Source: Clostridium sp.
Lineage (GTDB): Bacteria > Bacillota > Clostridia > Clostridiales > Clostridiaceae
NCBI GenBank assembly: GCA_031292145.1
Contig: JARLHR010000091.1
Coordinates: 109,199-173,198, forward strand
Reading direction: 5' to 3'
DNA: 64,000 bases
The notes under the pieces are model-generated. The model was not told the origin of the DNA, ran no database searches, and saw only the letters and a list, made by a program, of their open reading frames with translations. Both the position numbers and the translations under genes were made by a program. This document shows, piece after piece, positions 42,903 to 51,645 of this stretch (its first letter is position 1; each line of letters opens with the position of its first letter).

Positions 42903-43905
42903 TTCCAGACACCTCTTTCATACCGTCTTTTAGCTTATTCACACAATTTGAGAATGATATATACTCTGGACAGATATCATCACATCTTCCACATCCAACA
43001 CACATATGATATCCCCATTTCTTTTTATAATCATAAACCTTATGCAATACTTTGAAACGCATACGTTGTCCCTTATCTAGTCTAAAACTATGTCCTCCAG
43101 CCATATCAGTGAATCCATCAACATGGCAGGATGCCCATACCCTACGTCTTTCTCCAGCTTTACCATTGTCAGTGTAGAAAATATCCTGCATTGTGAAGCA
43201 AGTACATGTAGGACAAACAAAATTACATCTTCCACAAGCAATACAACGGCTGCTATAGCCTTTCCACATTTCAGATTTCATAACGTCTAAAGAAAGATTT
43301 TCTGGTATAGAAACGCTCACATTATTATTTGTTACAAAATTAGGTTCAACATCAATTTGTTCATTGCTGGCAAATAACTCTTCCAATTCATTATCTTTTA
43401 TATCTACATAAACATTATCATTTTTGACTTTTAAATATGCATTGTACTCACTTGTCTCATTTGTTCCCATACTCACACAAAAACAATTTTCAAATGAATT
43501 TTTACATCCTATCAAAATGAACTTTGCATTTTCTCTGATTCTCTTATAATAATAGTCTTCTTGTCCATTTCTTAAATAAATATCATCCATACGTTTTATC
43601 GCATGTAAATCACAGCTTCTTAAAAAGATAATTGCTCCTTTTTTAGGTGTATCTGCTTCCTTTATAGAGTCCTCTGTAAAGAAAAAAAGTGTTTGAGAAA
43701 TAGGCAGTAATACTTCTTTATATGAATATTCAGCTTTTTTATCAAATACAATATCCTCTATTGTTTCTATTGCCCCATAACGTACCCTATCAGTATCAGA
43801 AAAAGTACCTTCCCCTATAAATAATTTAGGTGCATATATAACATATTCTTTTGATAAACTTTCAAAAATATTATTTATTTTTTGTTTACTTAATTTATAT
43901 CCCAT
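42895..43905 (-). CDS. asrA: Anaerobic sulfite reductase subunit A
   Basis: This Fe-S subunit has two [4Fe-4S] motifs: CIACGRCNFVCPTCTC and CVGCGRCDDICPEY. The N-terminal two thirds include FLRSCDLHAIKRMDDIYL, typical of AsrA/Hydrogenase-beta-like proteins. 336 aa is normal. It starts 13 nt after the channel gene. Confidence 0.97.
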   Translation of the reverse strand: MGYKLSKQKINNIFESLSKEYVIYAPKLFIGEGTFSDTDRVRYGAIETIEDIVFDKKAEYSYKEVLLPISQTLFFFTEDSIKEADTPKKGAIIFLRSCDLHAIKRMDDIYLRNGQEDYYYKRIRENAKFILIGCKNSFENCFCVSMGTNETSEYNAYLKVKNDNVYVDIKDNELEELFASNEQIDVEPNFVTNNNVSVSIPENLSLDVMKSEMWKGYSSRCIACGRCNFVCPTCTCFTMQDIFYTDNGKAGERRRVWASCHVDGFTDMAGGHSFRLDKGQRMRFKVLHKVYDYKKKWGYHMCVGCGRCDDICPEYISFSNCVNKLKDGMKEVSGNE

Positions 43906-43917
43906 AAGCCTGCTCCT

Positions 43918-44685
43918 TTACTTCTTTTTTGAAATTATGTAATAAGGTAATGCTAAAAATATAGCTCCACCAATCATGTTTCCTAATGTTACTACTCCAA
44001 TATTGTATACATAGCCCATTATGCTTACACTGGCTGTCCCAGGATTAAGCAATCCAATCGTTAAAAGAGTCATATTGGCAACACTATGCTCAAACCCAGA
44101 TGTTATAAACGCAAATAAACACCAGAATATCATAATAAGTTTTGCTGATTCACTTTTTAATTTGAAGCTGCACCATGTAGCTAAGCACACTAATATATTA
44201 CAGAATATTCCACGAACTAATAATGGCAAAAACGGAACACTCATTTTAGTAGCTGAAGTCTTTGCAATAAACTCTCCAACTGGTCCTGCTGAAAGTCCTG
44301 TTGAATAAAACATATATCCTGCAATAATAGATCCTAACAAATTTCCAATAAAACAAACTATCCACACATTAATTGTGTCGCTCCATTTTACCTCTTTACT
44401 TAAAGAAGCCGCTGTCATTATAAAATTATTCCCAGTAAAAAGTTCTGATCCTGCCATAATTACTAAGCTAAGTGCAACCCCAAAAGCTACACCCATTACT
44501 ATTTTGGTTGCTGGAGAACCACTACCGCCAAGCAAACCTCCAATTGTGAATATAAGCATGATTCCCATACCCACATAAAGACCTGCAAGCATCGAACTAA
44601 TGAAATACCCTAGTTTATTTGTCTTTAGCAAATTAACCTTTGCTTTTGCCGCAATGACTACACTGTTAAATTCTTCACAAAACAT
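43918..44685 (-). CDS. FNT-family anion channel (hydrosulfide channel, HSC/NirC-like)
   Basis: A pentameric formate/nitrite transporter fold with six membrane segments: GYFISSMLAGLYVGMGIML, ELFTGNNFIM, LGSIIAGYMFY, VRGIFCNILVCLATWCSF, SGFEHSVANM and the C-terminal IGGAIFLALPYYI. The Lys/His gate elements are seen in GFEHSVANM. In C. difficile the FNT protein next to asrABC was shown to pass hydrosulfide; the same location here supports sulfide export or sulfite/nitrite import. Confidence 0.92.
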   Translation of the reverse strand: MFCEEFNSVVIAAKAKVNLLKTNKLGYFISSMLAGLYVGMGIMLIFTIGGLLGGSGSPATKIVMGVAFGVALSLVIMAGSELFTGNNFIMTAASLSKEVKWSDTINVWIVCFIGNLLGSIIAGYMFYSTGLSAGPVGEFIAKTSATKMSVPFLPLLVRGIFCNILVCLATWCSFKLKSESAKLIMIFWCLFAFITSGFEHSVANMTLLTIGLLNPGTASVSIMGYVYNIGVVTLGNMIGGAIFLALPYYIISKKK

Positions 44686-44728
44686 ACTATAACTTCCCCT
44701 TTCATTTATACGTTTACCTATATCATAA

Positions 44729-44778
44729 ATTATACGGAAATTAAAGCAAAATCACCGTGATATACATCACGGTGATTT
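44729..44778 (-). promoter_or_regulatory. Promoter and Crp/Fnr-type operator of channel-asrABC
   Basis: ATCACCGTGAT-N4-ATCACGGTGAT (44751-44776) is a perfect palindrome, extended by AA/TT. It contains GTGA-N6-TCAC, the half-site type read by Crp/Fnr proteins with an RETxSR recognition helix. TATAAT (44734-44729) follows; the centre (44763.5) is 34.5 bp from its end. The palindrome also covers the stop codon of the Crp/Fnr gene upstream and could double as a weak terminator. Confidence 0.72.
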
Positions 44779-45459
44779 AAAAAATTGTACTAATTTTTCT
44801 TGATTAATTACTTTAATTTTTTTATTATCATACTCAATTAAGTTTTTATTTAAAAGTATTTTTAGTGACCTAGATATTGTCTCTCTTTTAGATCCTAATA
44901 AATCTGCAAGGTATGTAACGCTAATATTCATATTAATCATAACTCCGCCATCACATTTTACGCCATAGTCTTTACTTAGCTTCCAAAGCTTTGCAGCAAG
45001 CTTTTTCTCCATCCTTATTACTCCAGTTGCATTTTTTAATTGTCTATACATTCTTCTAACTTTCATCGCTAGAGATCCAATTATATTTTTAGTCAATACA
45101 AAATCATTTTCCATAATACTCATAAATTCATATTTATCATAGCTTAATATATTTGCTTCCTCAAATACTTCGCAATTAATAGATGATGGTAAGTCTTGCA
45201 TAATTACGTCATTTACCATTTTCCCTCTACCAAAAATGAATATTACACGTTTATTTCCATTTTCATTTAATTTATATAATGATACGCTGCCGCTTACTAC
45301 AATATATAATGTCGTGACCTCTTCTTTATCTCTAAATAGGTGGCTACCTGCCTTGTATTCTTTAATTCTACCCAAACTATTTAATTTGATTAATGAAGCT
45401 TTAGAAATACCTTTAAAAATCTCTAGATTTTCTAGTTGTTCTTCTGAAATACCTTCCAT
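44767..45459 (-). CDS. Crp/Fnr-family regulator, probable regulator of asrABC
   Basis: ATG 45459 lies 5 nt after GGAG; the frame is open further up to 45510. Cyclic-nucleotide-type beta-roll at residues 15-120, long dimer helix, then the winged HTH with LADLLGSKRETISRSLKIL, a classical Crp/Fnr recognition helix. No Fnr-type Cys cluster is evident. It is encoded just upstream of channel-asrABC, and its operator type lies in front of that operon. Confidence 0.92.
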   Translation of the reverse strand: MEGISEEQLENLEIFKGISKASLIKLNSLGRIKEYKAGSHLFRDKEEVTTLYIVVSGSVSLYKLNENGNKRVIFIFGRGKMVNDVIMQDLPSSINCEVFEEANILSYDKYEFMSIMENDFVLTKNIIGSLAMKVRRMYRQLKNATGVIRMEKKLAAKLWKLSKDYGVKCDGGVMINMNISVTYLADLLGSKRETISRSLKILLNKNLIEYDNKKIKVINQEKLVQFFKSP

Positions 45460-45593
45460 TTCTACTCCTACAATTATAAATATATTTAAGGCAATTTTTA
45501 TCTTTAACAAATCGTCTTAGTTTTTTATCAATGCATTACATGTGCACTATATTAAATTAGTTATTCTCATACTTCTTACAAGTACCTCTAAAC

Positions 45594-46274
45594 TTAGTCA
45601 AATAATTCTCCTTCTAATCCCTCTATATTAACAATCCTAATTATATTTCTATCAAACTCGATGTAATTTAAATCCCTAAGGTTCATAAGTTCTCTTGATA
45701 GGGATGGTCTGGGAATTCCCATTGCTGCCGCGATGTCCTCTTTGCTTTCCTTTAATTTTATTGTTTTACTCTTCTGCATTTTAACTTGCTCTAAAATAAA
45801 ATTAATAACCTTGTGTTTAATGCTTTTAAAAGCTATAGTTTTTATTTTTGAATTTAAAATAAAAATTTTATTACTTAATGCCGCCATAAAATTTCTTAAT
45901 ACTATTTCATTTATAGTACAAAGCTTTAATATATCTGCTTTACTAATATAAAGTATTTTACAATCACTAAATGCCATAACAGTTGCTGGATAGCTGGATT
46001 TATTTGAAAAAATTAAAGCTTCACCAAATACATCTCCAACACTTAATCTCTTTACATTAATTTGTTTTCCACTAAGATATATTCTTTGAATTTCAACCAC
46101 TCCATCTAAAACTAATCCTAAACTATTGCATTCATCCTCTTCATTTGCAATAATTTCTCCCTTATGATAAAGCTTTGAAGAGTATGAAATCTTAGACATA
46201 AGACTTGCAATATCATCACTACTAAGATCTTTAAAGAATTCATTTTTCCCCAATTTACTAATTATCTCTTCCAT
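45594..46274 (-). CDS. Crp/Fnr-family regulator, HcpR-like
   Basis: ATG 46274 lies 9 nt after GGAGG. Beta-roll at about 15-120, dimer helix, and a variant recognition helix AAAMGIPRPSLSREL. HcpR proteins of clostridia have this kind of helix and recognise GTAAC-N4-GTTAC-like sites controlling hcp. Candidate sites for it lie before hcp, the Fe-S gene and the hemerythrin operon. The HcpR name is an inference. Confidence 0.85.
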   Translation of the reverse strand: MEEIISKLGKNEFFKDLSSDDIASLMSKISYSSKLYHKGEIIANEEDECNSLGLVLDGVVEIQRIYLSGKQINVKRLSVGDVFGEALIFSNKSSYPATVMAFSDCKILYISKADILKLCTINEIVLRNFMAALSNKIFILNSKIKTIAFKSIKHKVINFILEQVKMQKSKTIKLKESKEDIAAAMGIPRPSLSRELMNLRDLNYIEFDRNIIRIVNIEGLEGELFD

Positions 46275-46407
46275 CAGCACACTCCTCCAACGTCAAAGGG
46301 ATTAAGTTTACTTAAATACTTTATTAAGTAGCAACCTTACGCCCTCATAATTCATTTACATGATTATATCATTATACTATTTAGCTAGGCAATACGACAA
46401 AACTTTA

Positions 46408-46443
46408 CACGTTAAAGAAGGTAGAATTAAAAGTTCTACCTTC
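46408..46443 (-). terminator. Terminator of the MarR gene
   Basis: GAAGGTAGAA/TTCTACCTTC, 10-bp stem with a 7-nt loop, then a T-rich tract in the minus direction. Confidence 0.85.
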
Positions 46444-46462
46444 ACAACAATTTTTTATAATA

Positions 46463-46900
46463 TTATTTTACTGCCTTTAGCAAAATATCTAATTTCTCCT
46501 TTAATTCTAAAAGATCTTCTTTAGACATATTTATTTTACATACCATTTCACGTGGAACTTCTGTTATATCATCCTTCAAAAGCTTTCCTGCTTCAGTTAA
46601 TTCAACTATAACTACTCTATCATCATTTACATCCCTATATCGTTTTATTAACCCCATGTTTTCTATCTTTTTTAATAATGGTGTTAGTGTTCCTGAATCT
46701 AAGTGCAATCTTTTTCCTATATCTTTGACTGTACTTTTTTCATCTTCCCACAATACAAGCATAGCAATATACTGTGTATATGTAAGATTAAATTTATCAA
46801 GAACAGGTTTATATAATTTTATTATTTCTCTAGATGCTGCATATAAGGAAAAACAAACTTGATTATCTAATTTAATACTCTCATATTTACCTTTGTTCAT
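46463..46900 (-). CDS. OhrR-like MarR regulator
   Basis: A winged-HTH MarR protein with the OhrR hallmark Cys near the N-terminus (LDNQVCFSLYAASREI, C16) and the matching ILK-type core: FNLTYTQYIAMLVLWE, LHLDSGTLTPLLKKIENMG and DDRVVIVELTEAG. In OhrR that Cys senses organic peroxides. No ohr gene is nearby; the thioredoxin genes are its upstream neighbours. Confidence 0.9.
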   Translation of the reverse strand: MNKGKYESIKLDNQVCFSLYAASREIIKLYKPVLDKFNLTYTQYIAMLVLWEDEKSTVKDIGKRLHLDSGTLTPLLKKIENMGLIKRYRDVNDDRVVIVELTEAGKLLKDDITEVPREMVCKINMSKEDLLELKEKLDILLKAVK

Positions 46901-47023
46901 AATTTTTCTCCAATATTTTTACTACATTATTTGTATAAATTTAATTTTAATAAATCTAATTAAGTTTAACTTTTTTACAATTCTATGTCAATGTAAAACT
47001 AAGCTTACAACAAATAATATTTC

Positions 47024-47890
47024 TTATTTGCTAACAATAGAATCAACATAATTTACTGCTGATAATGCTGCTATGTTTCCTTCACCTGCTGCTTTTATAT
47101 ATTGATATGGTTTGCCCACAACATCACCAGCTGCAAAACATCCCTTTATACTTGTATTCATTAGACGGTCTACTTCAATATGATTATCTACTATTTTAAG
47201 TCCCGGTACTAATTGACCTGGTGAAATACTATCCCTCAATATAAAAATACCATCTGTATTAATCTCTGAATTTTTAAGCTTTAGCTTGCTTACTTTATTT
47301 TCACCTTCAATGCTAACTGGGATATCTCCGACAACTTCTATAGAAGAATCTACATCTACTGTTTCTTTATACATAGGAACGTAATAAACTTTAGATGCTA
47401 TTGAAACAATAAAATTAGCTTCCTTTTCTTCATGCTTATTATATGATATTATTGTAACTACCTTATCTTTGTATAAAGGTGCATCACAAGTTGCACAATA
47501 TCCTACACCTTTTCCAAGTAATCTTTCTTCGCCATCAAATAACTTTCCAAATTGAACTCCTGTTGCTAATATTATTGATGTAGCTTCATACATTTTTTCA
47601 TTTACCATTAAAGCAAAATATTCACCCATAGCATATATGTTATTAATTTTTTCTTCTGTTATAGTTATATCCATTTCCTTTAAATGATTATTAAATTCTT
47701 CTTGTAGCTCTTTCCCACTCTTTCGATAGAAGCCCAAATAATTATTTATTTCATGAGCATTTGTTAGTTTACTACTAAAATCCTTGTTACCAAAAATCAT
47801 AAACTTTTTCTTTCTTATCTTCGCATTTAAAGCAGCTGATAAACCTGCAGGCCCACTTCCAACTATTGCAATATCATATCTTTCACTCAT
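47024..47890 (-). CDS. trxB: Thioredoxin reductase-like flavoprotein lacking NADPH motifs (FFTR type)
   Basis: ATG 47890 follows GGAGG; an upstream TTG is in the RBS. FAD motif IVGSGPAGLSAALNA at the N-terminus, redox pair GYCATCDAP, and C-terminal FAD motif GCFAAGDVVGKPY. Where NADPH-dependent enzymes have GGGxSAxEEA and HRRxxFR, this protein has ISYNKHEEKEA and VYYVPMYKE. That loss is the mark of the ferredoxin-dependent flavin thioredoxin reductases described from Clostridium. It is adjacent to trxA. Confidence 0.9.
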   Translation of the reverse strand: MSERYDIAIVGSGPAGLSAALNAKIRKKKFMIFGNKDFSSKLTNAHEINNYLGFYRKSGKELQEEFNNHLKEMDITITEEKINNIYAMGEYFALMVNEKMYEATSIILATGVQFGKLFDGEERLLGKGVGYCATCDAPLYKDKVVTIISYNKHEEKEANFIVSIASKVYYVPMYKETVDVDSSIEVVGDIPVSIEGENKVSKLKLKNSEINTDGIFILRDSISPGQLVPGLKIVDNHIEVDRLMNTSIKGCFAAGDVVGKPYQYIKAAGEGNIAALSAVNYVDSIVSK

Positions 47891-48069
47891 ATTTATTTCC
47901 TCCAATACCTTTTCTATCTTAAATATAACCTTTATACTATATTACAGTTCATAATTCACTTTTTAAAGTTTTAAAAAAATATATATTAATATCCTATATA
48001 GATTTTATTTAATTTATATATAAAAAAGTACTTATCTTGATAAAATTTAAATTAATAAATAATTCTAAT

Positions 48070-48104
48070 AAAACATAGTACAGTGTATTTTTGTACTATG
48101 TTTT
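48070..48104 (-). terminator. Terminator of trxA
   Basis: AAAACATAGTAC/GTACTATGTTTT, a perfect 12-bp stem, between trxA and trxB; trxB is therefore partly or wholly transcribed separately. Confidence 0.85.
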
Positions 48105-48109
48105 ATAAA

Positions 48110-48421
48110 TTATATAATACTATTAATTGTCTCTTGAATTTTTTCTTTTGGTAGAAAACCTACAAGTTGATTAGCCTTTTCACCATTTTTAAACACTATC
48201 ATTGTTGGTACACTTGAAATTTGAAATTGATTTGCTAGTTCTAAACTTTGATCTATATCAACTTTTATAAACTTTACCTTCCCTTCCATTTCACTTGATA
48301 ATCCTTCAAGTACTGGCGATAACATTTTGCAAGGTCCACACCAAGTTGCAAAAAAATCTACAACTGTAATACCACTTTCTATCTCATTTTTAAATTCATT
48401 ACTATCTACTACTATTTTCAT
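48110..48421 (-). CDS. trxA: Thioredoxin
   Basis: Active site WCGPC at residues 27-31 in VDFFATWCGPCKMLSPVL, the cis-Pro segment ISSVPTMIVFKNG, and 103 aa. It is the reduced partner of the flavoprotein encoded next to it. Confidence 0.98.
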   Translation of the reverse strand: MKIVVDSNEFKNEIESGITVVDFFATWCGPCKMLSPVLEGLSSEMEGKVKFIKVDIDQSLELANQFQISSVPTMIVFKNGEKANQLVGFLPKEKIQETINSII

Positions 48422-48654
48422 ACTTATATTCCTCCATTTTACTCAAAGTAAGCCATATTTATTGAACTAATCATTAATTATTCTAAGCTTTTTTAAAAAA
48501 GCTATACATAAATTTTCAATTATTTAAATTTATATAAATTAAATTTAATTCAATATATTTATTCTTATATTACTTTGATTATTTCTTATTGTCAATATTA
48601 TAATAAAAAATTATATCTGTGCCTAAAAATTTATTCCTAATTTATTCAAATACA

Positions 48655-48701
48655 TAAAAAATCAACTTAAAATTTATATTTAAATTCCATTCTAAGTTGA
48701 T
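48655..48701 (-). terminator. Terminator of the 48711 gene
   Basis: ATCAACTTA and TAAGTTGAT, 9-bp stem with a 23-nt loop, then a T run in the minus direction. Confidence 0.7.
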
Positions 48702-48710
48702 TAAATAAAT

Positions 48711-49478
48711 TTATTTAATTATAATTTTAAACTCATCTAAATTTATCTTATATTCTGTAAGCATTTCAATCACAGTATCCCTAAAAGAATTCTGATTTGA
48801 TTTTTTTTGTATTGGTTTAATATTGCTAACAACTTTATTGCTATGTTTATTATTCTTATATTGCTTCGTTAAAACTTCTGCTGTTTTTACAAGCAAATCA
48901 TCCCAATCATCAACCATTACTATATTACCATCTAATTTAAATCCTTTAGGTTCTTTTAATGAAAAGTCTTTATATATTTCTATTTCTTCTTGCCATTCTA
49001 TTGAATTATCTAATTGTTCTTTTTGTCCTTCTAAATCTTTTTCTTTAATATCATTTTGTACAACTTCATTTGCTTGATGAGATATATTCTCCTCCTTCTT
49101 TGAATTTTTTTCATATTCATCCTGCATCCAATTAACATATTCATCTATATTTTGAACAACATCATATATTGCTATAGATATGTCCCTATGAGCTTTGCTG
49201 ATTTTAAACTCCCTGTTCTTCTTAATAATTTCACTTGATTTATCTTCAATGTGATCTATTGTATCTTCTAAAATACTTGCTAAATTTTTCAGTCCCTCTT
49301 GAATCTCAGTAGACATTGATGGAAAATTCTCAATTACATACTCAATTGTATGTACATCAAATAATGATATATCCTTCTTTTTAACGCTATTTTTTTCAAT
49401 TTCTTTTGTTTCAATTTTAGGTTCGATAACTATTTGTACTTCCTTTTCTTGAACTTCATCTTTCTTAAAAAATCCCAT
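48711..49478 (-). CDS. Hypothetical protein, 255 aa
   Basis: I do not recognise the family. The N-terminus is charged (Glu/Lys). A helical block spans about 40-135 and an acidic linker 135-180. A C-terminal domain of about 70 residues includes VDDWDDLLVKTAEVLTKQYK and ends NLDEFKIIIK. No signal or membrane segment. It is monocistronic between trxA and pepF. Confidence 0.75.
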   Translation of the reverse strand: MGFFKKDEVQEKEVQIVIEPKIETKEIEKNSVKKKDISLFDVHTIEYVIENFPSMSTEIQEGLKNLASILEDTIDHIEDKSSEIIKKNREFKISKAHRDISIAIYDVVQNIDEYVNWMQDEYEKNSKKEENISHQANEVVQNDIKEKDLEGQKEQLDNSIEWQEEIEIYKDFSLKEPKGFKLDGNIVMVDDWDDLLVKTAEVLTKQYKNNKHSNKVVSNIKPIQKKSNQNSFRDTVIEMLTEYKINLDEFKIIIK

Positions 49479-49597
49479 TTGTTAATCCCCCCATTAATAC
49501 TTTATATTTTACCATATTTTAACATAATATTATTTGTTTTACAAATTAAATCTTTAATGAATTATACTTTGTACCATTCAATAATAACAATAAAAAA

Positions 49598-49641
49598 ATA
49601 AATAGATTAATCAAAAATAACTTTAAAATTAATCTATTTAT
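49598..49641 (-). terminator. Terminator of pepF
   Basis: ATAAATAGATTAAT pairs with ATTAATCTATTTAT, followed by T residues in the minus direction; ends 6 nt before the stop codon. Confidence 0.8.
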
Positions 49642-49646
49642 TATAT

Positions 49647-51422
49647 TTATTTGCTGCTAAGTTCTATAAATTCATTTATATCTTCCTCAATAGTTTTTAA
49701 GGAATTTATCCAAAACTCCTTATCATTTATATCTACTCCCATAACTTTTGCTATATCTACTAGCTTATTTTTACCTGTAATTGATAGTAACTTTTCATAA
49801 TCTTTAGAAAATGCCTGACCTTTCTTAAGATATTCCGCATATAAGCCTTTTGCAAATAATAATCCAAATGCATATGGGAAATTATAATAATTATATTCTG
49901 CATCATAGTAATGTGGTTTCCAAGTCCACATATATGGATGTAAGAAATTGGGATCTAATCCATCTCCATAGGCTTCCCTTTGAGCATTTAACATGAGTTC
50001 CTTTATTTCTTCAACACTTAAAGCACTTTCGTTTCTTGCTTCAAAAAATGATTTTTCGAATATAAATCTAGAATATATATCAACAATTACTTGAGTGCAA
50101 TCACTTATTTCAGTTTCAAGAATAGTTAATGCTTCATCTTTGCTAGCTTCCTTAATTGCAGCTTTTTTAATTATTGTTTCGCAAAAAGTAGATGCAGTTT
50201 CAGCTATTGGCATTGGATAATCCGAATTTAATGTTGTTTCATCATTTAAACATTCTCCATGAAAGCCATGCCCTAATTCATGAGCAAGAGTTACTACGTC
50301 TCCAAAGTTATCTCCATAATTTAATAGTATTCTACTCTCACCTATAAAATGAATATTTTCACATAAGGCTCCACCTACTTTACCTTCTTTAGGTTTAACA
50401 TCTATCCAATTATTATTTATTGCTTTTTGGGCAAAATTCCCCAAATGATCACTAAAGGTTCTAAAATTCTTTTCTACAAACTTAGCTCCTTCTTCATAAG
50501 AAAATTTCATATCAGCATCACAAACTGGTGCATATAATTCATAAAATGGTAAACCATTCTTATACCCTAATATCTCTGCCTTTTTTCTTAAGTACTTTCT
50601 AAACATCGGCAGATATTCTTTCATTGCTGAAAACATAGCCTCTAAGGATTCTTCATTCATTCTCGAATCTCTTAATGTCTTGTCTAAAGGAGATTTATAC
50701 CCTCTTAAATCACATACTGTCAATACTTCGCCCTTTATTGCATTTAAAGCTGCTGCCACTCCTTCTTCTATTTTGGAATAAGCTTTTATTTCTGCCTCGT
50801 AAGCTTTTTTTCTTAAATTGGCATTCTTTTCATAAGCCATATTTAAAACAACAGTTAATGGCACCTCTTTAATTTCTCCATCTTCCTCCATTTCAACTTT
50901 TAATGTTGAAATTAAATTATCCTTAAGCTTAACCCAAGCATTAGAGCCAGTGTTTTTCATATTTGCTATTATATTCTCTTCTTTTTCACTTAGCAGATAC
51001 TCACTTTGTTCACATATATTTTTTAATAAGAATTCATGTTCCTTAAGCAATTCAGATTTATTTATAATATAGTCAATACCTTCTATATCACTAGTGTATC
51101 TTTCCATTTTAACAGAGCTCTCAACTAAATTTGTCAGTTTCTTTTCCAAAATGTCTGAATATCTTAGTGCCTCATTATCTTTTGTATTAACACTTAAGCT
51201 GAGATTTATAAAAATGCTAAGCTTACTAGATATCTCAGTCACTAATGTAAATTTATTTATATATTCCTCTAACTTTTTCACTAAATTTTCTTTATCTTTT
51301 ACTGCCTCCGCCGCCCAAATATTAATATCTTCTATGACCTCGTTAAGATTTTCTAAATCTTTTTTAAATTCTTCACTATTAAAAGATGTATATATTTCTT
51401 TAAGACTCCAATTTAATTCCAT
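49647..51422 (-). CDS. pepF: Oligoendopeptidase F (M3 family)
   Basis: A cytoplasmic zinc peptidase that cuts short peptides. The zinc site HELGHGFHGE starts at H381 with a downstream Glu in MPIAETASTFCE. 591 aa is usual. ATG 51422 is 8 nt from AGGAG; an earlier GTG at 51431 sits too near it. Confidence 0.96.
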   Translation of the reverse strand: MELNWSLKEIYTSFNSEEFKKDLENLNEVIEDINIWAAEAVKDKENLVKKLEEYINKFTLVTEISSKLSIFINLSLSVNTKDNEALRYSDILEKKLTNLVESSVKMERYTSDIEGIDYIINKSELLKEHEFLLKNICEQSEYLLSEKEENIIANMKNTGSNAWVKLKDNLISTLKVEMEEDGEIKEVPLTVVLNMAYEKNANLRKKAYEAEIKAYSKIEEGVAAALNAIKGEVLTVCDLRGYKSPLDKTLRDSRMNEESLEAMFSAMKEYLPMFRKYLRKKAEILGYKNGLPFYELYAPVCDADMKFSYEEGAKFVEKNFRTFSDHLGNFAQKAINNNWIDVKPKEGKVGGALCENIHFIGESRILLNYGDNFGDVVTLAHELGHGFHGECLNDETTLNSDYPMPIAETASTFCETIIKKAAIKEASKDEALTILETEISDCTQVIVDIYSRFIFEKSFFEARNESALSVEEIKELMLNAQREAYGDGLDPNFLHPYMWTWKPHYYDAEYNYYNFPYAFGLLFAKGLYAEYLKKGQAFSKDYEKLLSITGKNKLVDIAKVMGVDINDKEFWINSLKTIEEDINEFIELSSK

Positions 51423-51525
51423 TTCAATCACTCCTAAGACAAATTTATAATACTCTTTCTATTTTATATTGTATTATTAATTATAATACATAAAAGACTT
51501 TTTTCCATTATTTTTCATACATATT

Positions 51526-51557
51526 AAGCATATTCAAAAAAATAACAAATTCATGTG
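51526..51557. repeat. Decayed TGTGCC-family element A8
   Basis: AAGCATATTCAAAAAAATAA is one end of the family with a single-base change in GGCACA. No clear second end; 3' flank of the xylosidase terminator. Confidence 0.45.
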
Positions 51558-51572
51558 TCTATTTTAATAAAT

Positions 51573-51618
51573 AAAGCTAAAAGGTAAATCATTACTATGT
51601 TTCTACCCTTTAGCTTTT
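51573..51618 (-). terminator. Terminator of the alpha-xylosidase operon
   Basis: AAAGCTAAAAGGTA pairs with TACCCTTTAGCTTT (one mismatch); T-rich tract follows in the minus direction. Confidence 0.8.
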
Positions 51619-51645
51619 ATAAATTTGACTCTTATATTCTTAAAC

